From Bacteroidetes bacterium RIFCSPLOWO2_12_FULL_35_15 (lineage in GTDB: Bacteria > Bacteroidota > Bacteroidia > 2-12-FULL-35-15), in assembly GCA_001769385.1 (NCBI GenBank), contig MEPB01000052.1, forward strand, positions 1-64,000: a stretch of 64,000 bases of DNA, in the 5' to 3' direction. A program made the translations under genes and the position numbers. The notes beneath the pieces are model-generated. The model ran no database searches and was not told where the DNA came from. It saw only the letters and a program-made list of their open reading frames with translations. Shown in pieces: positions 40,415-49,937 of the stretch (positions are counted from its first letter, which is position 1; each line of letters opens with the position of its first letter).

Positions 40415-41863
40415 ATGAAGATTTTAATACAGCTACGTCAATCAATATTCCTTTTTTCTGCACTTTTCCTTTTGAGTTTTAATATTCAAAGTCAATCAGC
40501 CGATGAAGGTGCTAAATTATTTAAAGCAAATTGCGGTTCTTGCCACGCAATAGATCAAAAAGTTGTAGGCCCTGCATTAAAAGGTGTTCACAACAAATAC
40601 GATGAAGCATGGCTTCTTAAATGGATTAAAAATTCCCAGGAACTGATAAAGTCAGGTGATTCAAAAGCGATAAAAGCTTTTGAGGAAAACAATAAAATTG
40701 TAATGACCTCCTTTACAAATTTAACGGATGAACAGGTAAAGTTGATAATTGCTTTTGTAAAATCTGAAAGTGAAAAAGCCCCGGTTGCTGAGGTTGCTGC
40801 TTCGGCAAATGTCGAAAATGTGGAAACGGAACCACTTCCTTCCATCATTATCTGGTTGTTGGTCATTGTTAGTATTTTATTAATTGCTGTTATCATTACC
40901 ATGAAAAAGGTGATGTCAATTATTGGTTCTGCAGAAGATCTGGCAATATTTAACTGGAATGAAATTAATGCCACACTTTTAATTATTTTTTTAGTTGTTG
41001 GGTTAGGGGCTTCTTTCTGGGAGTTTTTTGTTCATGGAGCTTTTACTGTTCTCGCAACGCCTGCTGCATCTGAGCATGGTACGATATACGACAGCATGTT
41101 CTCAATTACGCTGGCACTTACAGGCATTGTTTTCGTAATCACTCAGATACTTCTTTTTTGGTATAGCTACCGTTATAAACATGATCCCAAGCGTAAGGCT
41201 CTTTATTATCCGGATAACCATAAGTTAGAATTAATATGGACGGTTATTCCTGCATTAGTATTAACTGTTCTGGTTGTAAGAGGTTTACAAACCTGGTCCT
41301 CCATCACCGATAGAAAACAAGCGGAAAGTGCCCAGGTTATCGAAGTGTTTGGTCAGCAATTTTCATGGATCGTGCGTTATGCAGGGGCTGATAATAAACT
41401 AGGACCACATGATTTTCGCCAGATTGGAGTTGTGAATACGGTAGGTGTTGATCCTAAATCGCAAACTTCAAAAGATGATATTATTACGTCTGAATTACAT
41501 TTGAAATTAGGACAACCGGTTGTTTTAAAGTTTCGATCAAGAGATGTTATTCATTCAGCATATCTGCCTCACTTCAGGGTTCAAATGAATGTTGTTCCCG
41601 GACTACCTACTCAATTTACTTTTACTCCAACAGTTACAACAGCTTCGATGAGAAAAACATTGAACGATCCTAAATTCGACTATGTAATATTATGTAATAA
41701 GATTTGCGGAGCTGCACATTATAGAATGACTACAACTGTAATTGTTGAATCACCGGAAGAATATAACAAATGGTTAGGGGAGCAGCCTAAGCTTGTTCCA
41801 GCAGCTACAACCTCAGAAAAAGTTCAGCCGGGTGAAACAAAATTATTAACTCAGAAAAATTAA
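40415..41863 (+). CDS. coxB: Cytochrome c oxidase subunit II with N-terminal fused cytochrome c domain
   Basis: 'NCGSCHAIDQKVVGPAL' then CoxII with CuA 'ILCNKICGAAHYRM'. Confidence 0.92.
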   Translation: MKILIQLRQSIFLFSALFLLSFNIQSQSADEGAKLFKANCGSCHAIDQKVVGPALKGVHNKYDEAWLLKWIKNSQELIKSGDSKAIKAFEENNKIVMTSFTNLTDEQVKLIIAFVKSESEKAPVAEVAASANVENVETEPLPSIIIWLLVIVSILLIAVIITMKKVMSIIGSAEDLAIFNWNEINATLLIIFLVVGLGASFWEFFVHGAFTVLATPAASEHGTIYDSMFSITLALTGIVFVITQILLFWYSYRYKHDPKRKALYYPDNHKLELIWTVIPALVLTVLVVRGLQTWSSITDRKQAESAQVIEVFGQQFSWIVRYAGADNKLGPHDFRQIGVVNTVGVDPKSQTSKDDIITSELHLKLGQPVVLKFRSRDVIHSAYLPHFRVQMNVVPGLPTQFTFTPTVTTASMRKTLNDPKFDYVILCNKICGAAHYRMTTTVIVESPEEYNKWLGEQPKLVPAATTSEKVQPGETKLLTQKN

Positions 41864-41877
41864 TACGCATAATAAAT

Positions 41878-43701
41878 ATGAGCAATCAGCATTTAAATAA
41901 CGAGGATCACAACAATCACGAGGGGAATGATCAGCACAAACAAACGTTCATTTCCAAGTATGTATTTTCAATGGATCACAAAATGATCGCTAAACAATTC
42001 CTTATTACAGGAATTATTATGGGATGTCTTGGGGTCTTAATGTCAATGGTCTTTAGATTACAATTAGCTTTTCCGGATACGCCATTTCCTTTTATGGAAA
42101 ATTTTATGGGACATTGGGCAAAAGATGGCAGACTGGATCCAAGTTTTTATTTAGCGCTTATTACCATTCATGGTACCATCATGGTTTTTTATGTATTAAC
42201 GGCCGGGTTGAGCGGAACATTCAGTAACCTTCTTATTCCATTACAAATTGGAGCGAGAGATATGGCATCTCCTTTATTTAATATGTTATCATACTGGTTC
42301 TTCCTTTTGTCTTCATTGGTGCTGGTTTCTTCCTTATTTGTTGATGGTGGACCGGCTTCATCCGGATGGACAATTTACCCGCCCCTCTCGGCATTGCCAA
42401 CAGCTATTTCCGGATCAGGCATGGGGATGACGCTCTGGCTTATTGCGATTATTCTTTTTGTTGTATCTTCTCTTTTGGGTGGAGTCAACTACATTGCTAC
42501 GGTCATAAATATGCGGACATTAGGAATGAAAATGACCCGTTTACCACTAACCGTTTGGTCTTTTTTACTAACTGCAATTCTTGGCTTACTTTCATTTCCT
42601 GTATTGTTAGGTGCCGGTTTGCTTTTGATCTTCGATCGTAGCTTCGGAACTTCTTTTTATCTTTCGGATATTCCGGCAGATCTTGCAGGTGGTATTGAAC
42701 GTGTAGGCGGCAGTCCGATATTGTTTCAGCATTTATTCTGGTTCCTTGGACACCCGGAAGTATATATCATTATTTTGCCGGCTTTGGGGATCACCTCAGA
42801 AGTCCTTGCCACTAATGCACGTAAACCAATTTTCGGTTACCGGGCCATGATTGGTTCTATGATCGCAATCGCAGTTCTTTCGTTTGTTGTTTGGGGACAT
42901 CATATGTTCGTTACCGGAATGAATCCTTTCCTTGGTTCGGTATTCGTTCTTGGAACATTGATCATTGCAGTGCCTTCGGCAGTAAAAACATTTAATTACC
43001 TCGCTACTTTATGGAAAGGTAATTTGAGACTGACTCCCGCCATGCTATTCGCTATTGGTCTTGTTTCATTTTTTATTTCCGGTGGATTAACAGGACTGTT
43101 TCTTGGTAATGCCGCATTGGACATCAACCTGCATGATACCTATTTTGTGGTCGCTCACTTCCACATCGTGATGGGTTCTGCAGCTATTTTTGGGATGATG
43201 AGCGGAATCTATCATTGGTACCCGAAAATGTTTGGTAGGATGATGAATTCTACCTTAGGATATCTCCATTTTTGGATCACCTTCATAGCTGCTTATTGTG
43301 TGTTCTTCCCAATGCATTTTATGGGATTAGCCGGTGTACCGAGAAGGTATTATGCAATAACAGCATACGATCAATTCGATGTTTTTGTTAATATGAATGT
43401 CTTTATCACCATAGCTGCTTTAATAGGTGGTGCCGCACAATTGATTTTCTTATTTAATTTTTTCTACAGCATACGGAAAGGTAAAAAAGCAGAACAAAAT
43501 CCATGGGAGTCCAATACACTTGAGTGGACCACACCGGTGGAACGTATTCATGGAAACTGGCCGGGTGAAATTCCACACGTTTATCGCTGGCCTTATGATT
43601 ATAGTAAACCGGGAGCCTTAACTGATTTTATTCCACAAAATATTCCGGATGAAGGTCAAACAGATCCCCTGGAAGAAACAAAGCCGCCTGTTCATGCATA
43701 A
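41878..43701 (+). CDS. coxA: Cytochrome c oxidase subunit I
   Basis: 'FWFLGHPEVYIIILPALG', 'VWGHHMFVTGM', 'HDTYFVVAHFHIVMG'. Confidence 0.96.
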   Translation: MSNQHLNNEDHNNHEGNDQHKQTFISKYVFSMDHKMIAKQFLITGIIMGCLGVLMSMVFRLQLAFPDTPFPFMENFMGHWAKDGRLDPSFYLALITIHGTIMVFYVLTAGLSGTFSNLLIPLQIGARDMASPLFNMLSYWFFLLSSLVLVSSLFVDGGPASSGWTIYPPLSALPTAISGSGMGMTLWLIAIILFVVSSLLGGVNYIATVINMRTLGMKMTRLPLTVWSFLLTAILGLLSFPVLLGAGLLLIFDRSFGTSFYLSDIPADLAGGIERVGGSPILFQHLFWFLGHPEVYIIILPALGITSEVLATNARKPIFGYRAMIGSMIAIAVLSFVVWGHHMFVTGMNPFLGSVFVLGTLIIAVPSAVKTFNYLATLWKGNLRLTPAMLFAIGLVSFFISGGLTGLFLGNAALDINLHDTYFVVAHFHIVMGSAAIFGMMSGIYHWYPKMFGRMMNSTLGYLHFWITFIAAYCVFFPMHFMGLAGVPRRYYAITAYDQFDVFVNMNVFITIAALIGGAAQLIFLFNFFYSIRKGKKAEQNPWESNTLEWTTPVERIHGNWPGEIPHVYRWPYDYSKPGALTDFIPQNIPDEGQTDPLEETKPPVHA

Positions 43702-43719
43702 AATTTAAAAACAAATAAG

Positions 43720-44625
43720 TTGGAAAGTACCATACCACATAATGCCGAAGTAGTAATAGTAAGCGCATTCAGACAAAAAGTGAGTGACTATCAGCAGTTG
43801 GTGAAAACCAGATTAACACTGCTCGTTGTCTTCTCTGCTGTTATCACCTACTTTACTGCAAACTCCGGAAATCCAATAAACTGGTTTAGTGCCGCAATGC
43901 TTGCTTTAGGCGGATTCCTGGTTGTTGCTTCTTCAAATGGAATTAATCAGATCATCGAAAAAAATTATGATGCATTGATGATCCGGACAAAAAACAGACC
44001 TGTCGCAACTAACCGCATGAGCGTTGCTGAAGCAGGTATTGTCAGTACCTTGTTTGGAATAATTGGTGTTGCGATAATTGGAATATTTCTTAATCAATTG
44101 TGTGGCTTACTTGCATTCGCATCACTTGTTACCTATGCTTTTGTATATACACCTTTAAAAAGGGTTTCTCCGATTTCCGTATTTGTGGGTGCATTTCCCG
44201 GAGCATTTCCAACCTTACTTGGTTGGGTTGCCTATACCGGCCATATTTCAACGGAAGCTTTAATATTATTCGGGGTACAATTTTTATGGCAGTTTCCTCA
44301 CTTTTGGAGCATCGCCTGGATTCTTGATGACGATTATAAACTTGCAGGATTTAAAATGTTGCCGATGAATGGAAAGGATAAAAAATCGGCATTGCAAATT
44401 GTTGCCTTTACTATTCTTCTGATACCAATGGGTTTCCTTCCAACAGTTGAAGGCTCCACAGGAATTGTATCGGGATGCATCGCTCTTATTGGTGGAATAG
44501 TACTTTCATATTATGCATTCAGGTTATATAAAAGCTGTGAAAATAAAGATGCTAAAAAATTAATGTTTGCTTCATTTTTATATTTACCTGTCGTGCAGAT
44601 CTCTTATTTGATTGATAAAATTTAG
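43720..44625 (+). CDS. ctaB: Protoheme IX farnesyltransferase (heme O synthase)
   Basis: UbiA family, 'NGINQIIEKNYDALMIRTKNRPVATNRM'; non-ATG start (ttg) in track. Confidence 0.92.
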   Translation: MESTIPHNAEVVIVSAFRQKVSDYQQLVKTRLTLLVVFSAVITYFTANSGNPINWFSAAMLALGGFLVVASSNGINQIIEKNYDALMIRTKNRPVATNRMSVAEAGIVSTLFGIIGVAIIGIFLNQLCGLLAFASLVTYAFVYTPLKRVSPISVFVGAFPGAFPTLLGWVAYTGHISTEALILFGVQFLWQFPHFWSIAWILDDDYKLAGFKMLPMNGKDKKSALQIVAFTILLIPMGFLPTVEGSTGIVSGCIALIGGIVLSYYAFRLYKSCENKDAKKLMFASFLYLPVVQISYLIDKI

Positions 44626-44679
44626 TAACACTCATTTTTGAATGCTCTGATTTTAGGAGCTGATAAATAAAGAATAAAA

Positions 44680-45285
44680 ATGAAAAACGAAACAATAAAT
44701 AGGAACGGAACTGTAGCTGCTCTCTCGGAGAAAGAAGCAGAACGACTTCTGGTGAATCCACAGAAGCTTGTATTATGGTTGTTGATCGTAGCCAGTGTCA
44801 TGTTGTTTGCCGCATTTACTAGTGCTTATATTGTTAGAAGAGGTGAGGGCAATTGGCAAATTTTTGATCTGCCACCAATGTTCATGTACACTACCATATT
44901 TATTGCACTTAGCAGTATCACCATGCAATGGGCATTTATTTCTGCTAAGAAAGATCAATTAAGGATGCAAAAAATTGCTTTATTTCTAACATTAGGTTTA
45001 GGGGTCGCATTTATGATCGGGCAATGGGTTGGATGGGAGCAATTGGTTGCAAATAATGTTCACCTTGTTGGAAACCCTTCTGAATCCTTTGTATATGTGA
45101 TATCAGGATTGCATTTATTCCACATGATAGGAGGGGTTGCATTTGTGCTTATTGTTTTGATTAAAACACTAAATCATGGTATTCACAGCAAAAAAATGTC
45201 AACAATAGGTTTATGTAAAACATATTGGCATTTTTTAGGTGCAATGTGGATTTACTTATATATTTTTCTTTTACTAAACAGATAA
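44680..45285 (+). CDS. Cytochrome c oxidase subunit III-like
   Basis: Heme-copper oxidase III fold; 'SGLHLFHMIGGVAFVLIVL'. Confidence 0.88.
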   Translation: MKNETINRNGTVAALSEKEAERLLVNPQKLVLWLLIVASVMLFAAFTSAYIVRRGEGNWQIFDLPPMFMYTTIFIALSSITMQWAFISAKKDQLRMQKIALFLTLGLGVAFMIGQWVGWEQLVANNVHLVGNPSESFVYVISGLHLFHMIGGVAFVLIVLIKTLNHGIHSKKMSTIGLCKTYWHFLGAMWIYLYIFLLLNR

Positions 45286-45305
45286 AAAAAATACGATAAC
45301 AAAAT

Positions 45306-46046
45306 ATGTCAGATACAACTTCTATAACAAGCGATCCCGCTAAGGAACCGGTAGAACAAAAAGCACTCTGGGGAGGAGGGCGATCTCCATTTACGATCAG
45401 CTATGGGAAATTTATGATGTGGATTTTCCTTCTATCGGATACATTTACTTTTTCAGCATTGCTCATTGGATATGGTTTTACCCGACATAGCTTCGAAGGG
45501 AACACGGTAACGCCATGGCCTACACCCGATCAGGTATTTAACCACTTCCCTTTTTTACACGGGATGCATCTTCCCCTAATTTTCGTAAGTGTAATGACAT
45601 TTATTTTAATGTTTAGTTCTGTTACCATGGGATTTGCTGTTGAAGCAGGCCATCGTATGGCTAAAAAAGAAGTTTCATTTTATATGTTGCTTACTATTTT
45701 AGGCGGGATTGGGTTTTTGGGATGTATGGCTTGGGAATGGGCTCAATTCATAAACGGAACAGAAGCAGGAAAAATGCTTGCAGATGGTTCGGTTTTTCAT
45801 GGAGCTAACCTGCACCTGAACGAATATGGTCCAACTGCTTTTGCAGATCTGTTTTTTATTGTTACAGGCTTTCACGGGGTCCATGTACTTTCAGGCATCA
45901 TTATAAACAGTACTATTTATATAAATGTATTAAAAGGAACCTATGAAAAACGTGGACATTATGAGATGGTTGAAAAGGTTGGGCTTTACTGGCACTTTGT
46001 AGATCTTGTATGGGTATTTGTATTTACATTCTTTTATCTTATTTGA
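45306..46046 (+). CDS. Cytochrome c oxidase subunit III
   Basis: 'TGFHGVHVLSGIIINSTIY...GLYWHFVDLVWVFVFTFFYLI'. Confidence 0.92.
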   Translation: MSDTTSITSDPAKEPVEQKALWGGGRSPFTISYGKFMMWIFLLSDTFTFSALLIGYGFTRHSFEGNTVTPWPTPDQVFNHFPFLHGMHLPLIFVSVMTFILMFSSVTMGFAVEAGHRMAKKEVSFYMLLTILGGIGFLGCMAWEWAQFINGTEAGKMLADGSVFHGANLHLNEYGPTAFADLFFIVTGFHGVHVLSGIIINSTIYINVLKGTYEKRGHYEMVEKVGLYWHFVDLVWVFVFTFFYLI

Positions 46047-46088
46047 TCGGTAGATTAGTTCATAATTTTAAAATTTACATAAACAAAA

Positions 46089-46427
46089 ATGGAACATACT
46101 GAAGAAATCAGAGAGCACATGGAAGCTCCAAAAGATATGAAAAAACAAATCTGGAAAACGTTCTGGATATTATTTGTGTTGACAGTATTAAATATTGCAA
46201 TCTATTTAAAATTTTTGGGAACCGATTCCCCAATTAAAAACTACGTATTCATTACGTTAAGTTTTGCAAAAGCATACTTTATTATTGGTACCTTTATGCA
46301 TCTGAAATTGGAACGAAAATCACTTCGGTATCTTATTATTTTGCCTGTAATTTTTATCTTATACTTGCTTATCATTGCCTTAACAGAAGGTAGTAGCATT
46401 AGTTTTCTTAAGTACATTTACAAATGA
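46089..46427 (+). CDS. Cytochrome c oxidase subunit IV-like
   Basis: 112 aa, TM segments 'IWKTFWILFVLTVLNIAIYL', 'AKAYFIIGTFMHLKLE'. Confidence 0.85.
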   Translation: MEHTEEIREHMEAPKDMKKQIWKTFWILFVLTVLNIAIYLKFLGTDSPIKNYVFITLSFAKAYFIIGTFMHLKLERKSLRYLIILPVIFILYLLIIALTEGSSISFLKYIYK

Positions 46428-47077
46428 AAAAAAGTTTTTTAATTGCGATATCGGTAATAATAGTTCCTGTTATTATTTTTTTTGCAGGGTCAGCAGGCAA
46501 GCAGAATTTTCAGCATCTGCCCTTTATGGGAGAGCGTATTGAACCGAATGGTGCCGATGTAAAAGATACGATCTTTTATGCTGTTCCCGACTTTAAATTA
46601 ACTTCACAAACCGGGGAGATCATCACTCAAAAAACATTTGACAATAAGATATATATTGCCAATTTCTTTTTCGCTTCCTGTAAAGATGTCTGTCCGAAAA
46701 TGAATGCGAAGGTAGCTACTGTTTTTTCTAAAATTAAAGAACAAAAGTTTGCCGAAATAAAATTCCTGTCTATTACAGTTGACCCTGAAAATGATTCTGT
46801 TCCTGTATTATCAGCCTATGCAAAAAAATTTAAGGCGGATCCTTCCATTTGGTATTTTGCAACCGGTACTCCAGATGATATTTTTAAAGCCGGACAGGGA
46901 TTTTTAGTTCCTGTTTCAAAAGAAGATAAAACGATTGACCATAGTCAGCAGTTATTACTTATCGACAAAGAAAAACACATTAGAGGAATATATGATGGTT
47001 TGGATGAGGTGGAGCTGGCGCGCTTGAAAGATGAGATAAAAGTATTGTTATATGAATACCATACCAACAACAAATAA
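46424..47077 (+). CDS. SCO1/SenC family copper chaperone
   Basis: 'FFFASCKDVCPKMNAKV' (CxxxC), 'SITVDPENDS'. Confidence 0.92.
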   Translation: MKKSFLIAISVIIVPVIIFFAGSAGKQNFQHLPFMGERIEPNGADVKDTIFYAVPDFKLTSQTGEIITQKTFDNKIYIANFFFASCKDVCPKMNAKVATVFSKIKEQKFAEIKFLSITVDPENDSVPVLSAYAKKFKADPSIWYFATGTPDDIFKAGQGFLVPVSKEDKTIDHSQQLLLIDKEKHIRGIYDGLDEVELARLKDEIKVLLYEYHTNNK

Positions 47078-47606
47078 GAAGGATAAGTTTTATTTCCGCT
47101 TAGTTTTAGTAATTTCTGTACTGGTTTTTACTGCTGTTATTCTTTTGAACCGAAAAGTTTTACCAAGGCCCGAAGTAATTCCTTCATTTACTTATTTCTT
47201 GCCAATGCTCAATGCATTTATTAACGGTACTTGTAGCATTTTACTTCTGCTCTCATTATATTTTATAAAAAGAAAAAATATTGCCGCTCATAAAACGACT
47301 AACATCATAACATTTCTTTTATCAAGTATCTTTCTGGTGTTGTATGTAATGTTCCATTATTTTGCCGATGAAACAAAATTCCCGGCAGAAAATTCATTAC
47401 GGCCGTATTATTTATTTATTTTAATTACACATATTATTCTTGCTGCATCTGTTTTACCATTGATATTACTTTCATTTTATTATGGACTGGGAATGCAGGT
47501 TGCTAAACACCGGAAATTAGTACGTTGGGCATTCCCAATATGGCTTTATGTAACCGTTACAGGTGTAGTTGTTTACCTGATGATATCTCCTTATTATCCA
47601 TTTTGA
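47052..47606 (+). CDS. DUF420-like membrane protein
   Basis: 'LPMLNAFINGTCSILLLLSLYFIKRKNIAAHK', 'HRKLVRWAFPIWLYVTVTGVVVY'. Confidence 0.85.
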   Translation: MNTIPTTNKKDKFYFRLVLVISVLVFTAVILLNRKVLPRPEVIPSFTYFLPMLNAFINGTCSILLLLSLYFIKRKNIAAHKTTNIITFLLSSIFLVLYVMFHYFADETKFPAENSLRPYYLFILITHIILAASVLPLILLSFYYGLGMQVAKHRKLVRWAFPIWLYVTVTGVVVYLMISPYYPF

Positions 47607-47650
47607 GAAATGGTTATTTAAATTGATTTAAAAGAAAAATATTTTTAAAA

Positions 47651-47911
47651 ATGAAATTCAGAAAAACAATATCCATACTGGTATTTATTGCATTAGTAGT
47701 AATTGCAAATCAAACATGGGCACAGTGCCCAATGTGTAAAGCTGCATTGGAATCAGGAAGAAAAGCAGGAACAACAGAAGTTGGCAACACCATAAATTAT
47801 GGAATTATTTATTTGTTTGCATTTCCCTATTGTATTGCGATGGTTTTCGCAGTAATTTTTTATAAAAAAAATAAACTTCGAAAAAAACAACAAGCACTTA
47901 ATAATCAATAA
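47651..47911 (+). CDS. Small membrane protein in oxidase cluster
   Basis: 86 aa, 'CPMCKAALESG' and one TM. Confidence 0.75.
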   Translation: MKFRKTISILVFIALVVIANQTWAQCPMCKAALESGRKAGTTEVGNTINYGIIYLFAFPYCIAMVFAVIFYKKNKLRKKQQALNNQ

Positions 47912-48336
47912 TGGAGACTACCGGCCAAAATCTAAAAATGTCTAATTCATTCACACCAAATAAAGCTCTTTCTATACTTCAAGGCAAATGCCCTCGTTGT
48001 CAAAGTGGAAAAATATTTAAATATACTACTGCGAATGTGCGAAACTTCACCGATATGCATGAAAATTGCCCAGCATGTGGTTTGCATTTTGAAATTGAAC
48101 CAGGTTTTTTTTGGGGAGCAATGTATGTAAGTTATACCATTACAACCGGAATGATGTTGGTGCTTGGCGGACTAACTTATTTTGTTGGCAATAATCCTGA
48201 CTTCTGGTGGTATGTTGGTATCATATGCGCACCGGTTATTCTGAGCACAACATTGCTTTTTCGTTACTCTCGAATTTTAATGTTGTATTTATTTTCTTCT
48301 GTTCATTTTGATAAAAAATTTGTCGCCTCCAAATAA
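47911..48336 (+). CDS. DUF983 family protein
   Basis: 'CPRCQSGKIF...CPACGLHFEIEPGFFWGAMYVSYTIT'. Confidence 0.88.
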   Translation: METTGQNLKMSNSFTPNKALSILQGKCPRCQSGKIFKYTTANVRNFTDMHENCPACGLHFEIEPGFFWGAMYVSYTITTGMMLVLGGLTYFVGNNPDFWWYVGIICAPVILSTTLLFRYSRILMLYLFSSVHFDKKFVASK

Positions 48337-48375
48337 GTGAGCTTGATATCCTAACCTTTTTATTAAATTTGTTTA

Positions 48376-49407
48376 ATGAAAAATAATCCTCACCGATCAA
48401 TTATAATATGGCTGTTTGCGGGTTGTTTTTTAATTTACGCAATGGTTGTTCTTGGTGGCATCACACGTCTAACCCATTCGGGTTTATCAATGGTGGAATG
48501 GAATATGATCATTGGCTCCATGCCTCCGATGAGCGAAGCAGACTGGCAAGTACCTTTTGAAAAATACAAACAATCTCCCGAGTATCAGGTCATAAATAAT
48601 CAATTTACCTTAGAAGAATTTAAATCAATTTATTGGTGGGAATTCATTCACCGGATGCTTGGCCGAACAATTGGTGTCGTTTTTCTTATTCCGTTTTTTT
48701 ATTTTCTGATAAAGAAAAAATTTGACAGGACCCTTTTGAAAAAAATGTTTGTTCTGCTTTTGCTTGGAGCATTGCAAGGTGTATTAGGATGGTACATGGT
48801 AAAAAGTGGCCTTCAAAAAGAACCTCATGTGAGCCATTACAGACTTGCCGCACACCTTATAAGTGCATTTACAGTTTTTGGTTTTACATTTTGGTATGCC
48901 TTGGATCTGGTGCATCCGACTATAGTAAAAAATTATTCTGCGGAAAATAAAAAAATAAAACGATGGGCCTGGATCATGTTCGGTGTTATTGTTTTACAAA
49001 TTATTTATGGTGCATTTGTAGCAGGTTTAAAAGCTGGTTTATTCTACAATACATTTCCAAAAATGGGACTTCAGTTTTTTCCTGATACAATTTTACAGGC
49101 TGAACCGTTTTGGAAAAACTTTTTCGAAAATCCGGTTGGAGTACAATTTGTACATCGTTACCTGGCTTATTTTGTAGTTATAATTGTTTTGTTCGTATGG
49201 GAAAAAACTCGAAAATTGGAACTTACAATCTTGCAACGCAAAGCTTCCAATTTTATGTTGGCTGTGGTATGTGCACAGTTTTTACTCGGAATTATTACAT
49301 TGCTTTATTCTGTGCCTGTAACCATGGGCGTGTTGCATCAAACTGTTGCTTTCTTTTTATTTGCAGCCTCTTTAATTTTTATACATAGTTTGAAAAAAAC
49401 AGCGTAA
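48376..49407 (+). CDS. ctaA: Heme A synthase
   Basis: 'GGITRLTHSGLSMVEW', 'EFIHRMLGRTIGVVF', 'VHRYLAYFVV', 'LHQTVAFFLF'. Confidence 0.93.
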   Translation: MKNNPHRSIIIWLFAGCFLIYAMVVLGGITRLTHSGLSMVEWNMIIGSMPPMSEADWQVPFEKYKQSPEYQVINNQFTLEEFKSIYWWEFIHRMLGRTIGVVFLIPFFYFLIKKKFDRTLLKKMFVLLLLGALQGVLGWYMVKSGLQKEPHVSHYRLAAHLISAFTVFGFTFWYALDLVHPTIVKNYSAENKKIKRWAWIMFGVIVLQIIYGAFVAGLKAGLFYNTFPKMGLQFFPDTILQAEPFWKNFFENPVGVQFVHRYLAYFVVIIVLFVWEKTRKLELTILQRKASNFMLAVVCAQFLLGIITLLYSVPVTMGVLHQTVAFFLFAASLIFIHSLKKTA

Positions 49408-49640
49408 TTAATTATTCATTTCCCTCCTCCAAATAAAAGGAAATACTCAGGATAAAAGCAAATGAATTATAGCGAAAAAAATTAAAAAAAATTTCGATCA
49501 GATTTTTATGAATTTGAGAAATTAAATTTTCAAAACCCCTGCCTTTTGGAGCTGTAATGGCTTCATTTTCATTGATTTATATGACAATTGTCACACATTT
49601 GATATAATAGTCTGCAAACATACCTTAACAGATATGTTTT

Positions 49641-49654
49641 ATGATTTTTATCAT
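49641..49654. promoter_or_regulatory. FNR-like palindrome ATGAT-TTTT-ATCAT upstream of cco operon
   Basis: Perfect palindromic arms, 73 bp upstream of 49727. Confidence 0.5.
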
Positions 49655-49726
49655 GTTTCATAAAAAATCATGTTTTGAAATGAAAAAAACTATTAAAATT
49701 GCGACAAAAATTAAGAAAACGAAGAG

Positions 49727-49921
49727 ATGAGTGCATTGTTTATTTTAATTGGAGCCAGTTTGATAATTGCAATAGGTTTTTTAATTGCATTTATCTGGAG
49801 TGTAAAAAGCGGACAATATGATGATGATTATACACCTTCTGTTCGAATGCTATTTGATGATGAATTTGCAAGTAAACCGAAAGAATTAAAAACAGTTCAA
49901 CCTGTTAAAAAAGAAAAATAA
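49727..49921 (+). CDS. ccoS: cbb3 oxidase assembly protein CcoS
   Basis: 64 aa single TM, 'FLIAFIWSVKSGQYDD'. Confidence 0.9.
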   Translation: MSALFILIGASLIIAIGFLIAFIWSVKSGQYDDDYTPSVRMLFDDEFASKPKELKTVQPVKKEK

Positions 49922-49937
49922 CAAATAATAACAATTT

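Noticed and set aside
49582-49593. TGACAATTGTCA palindrome upstream of ccoS
   Set aside because: Could be a second CRP-family site, but only one copy was seen, so no claim is made.
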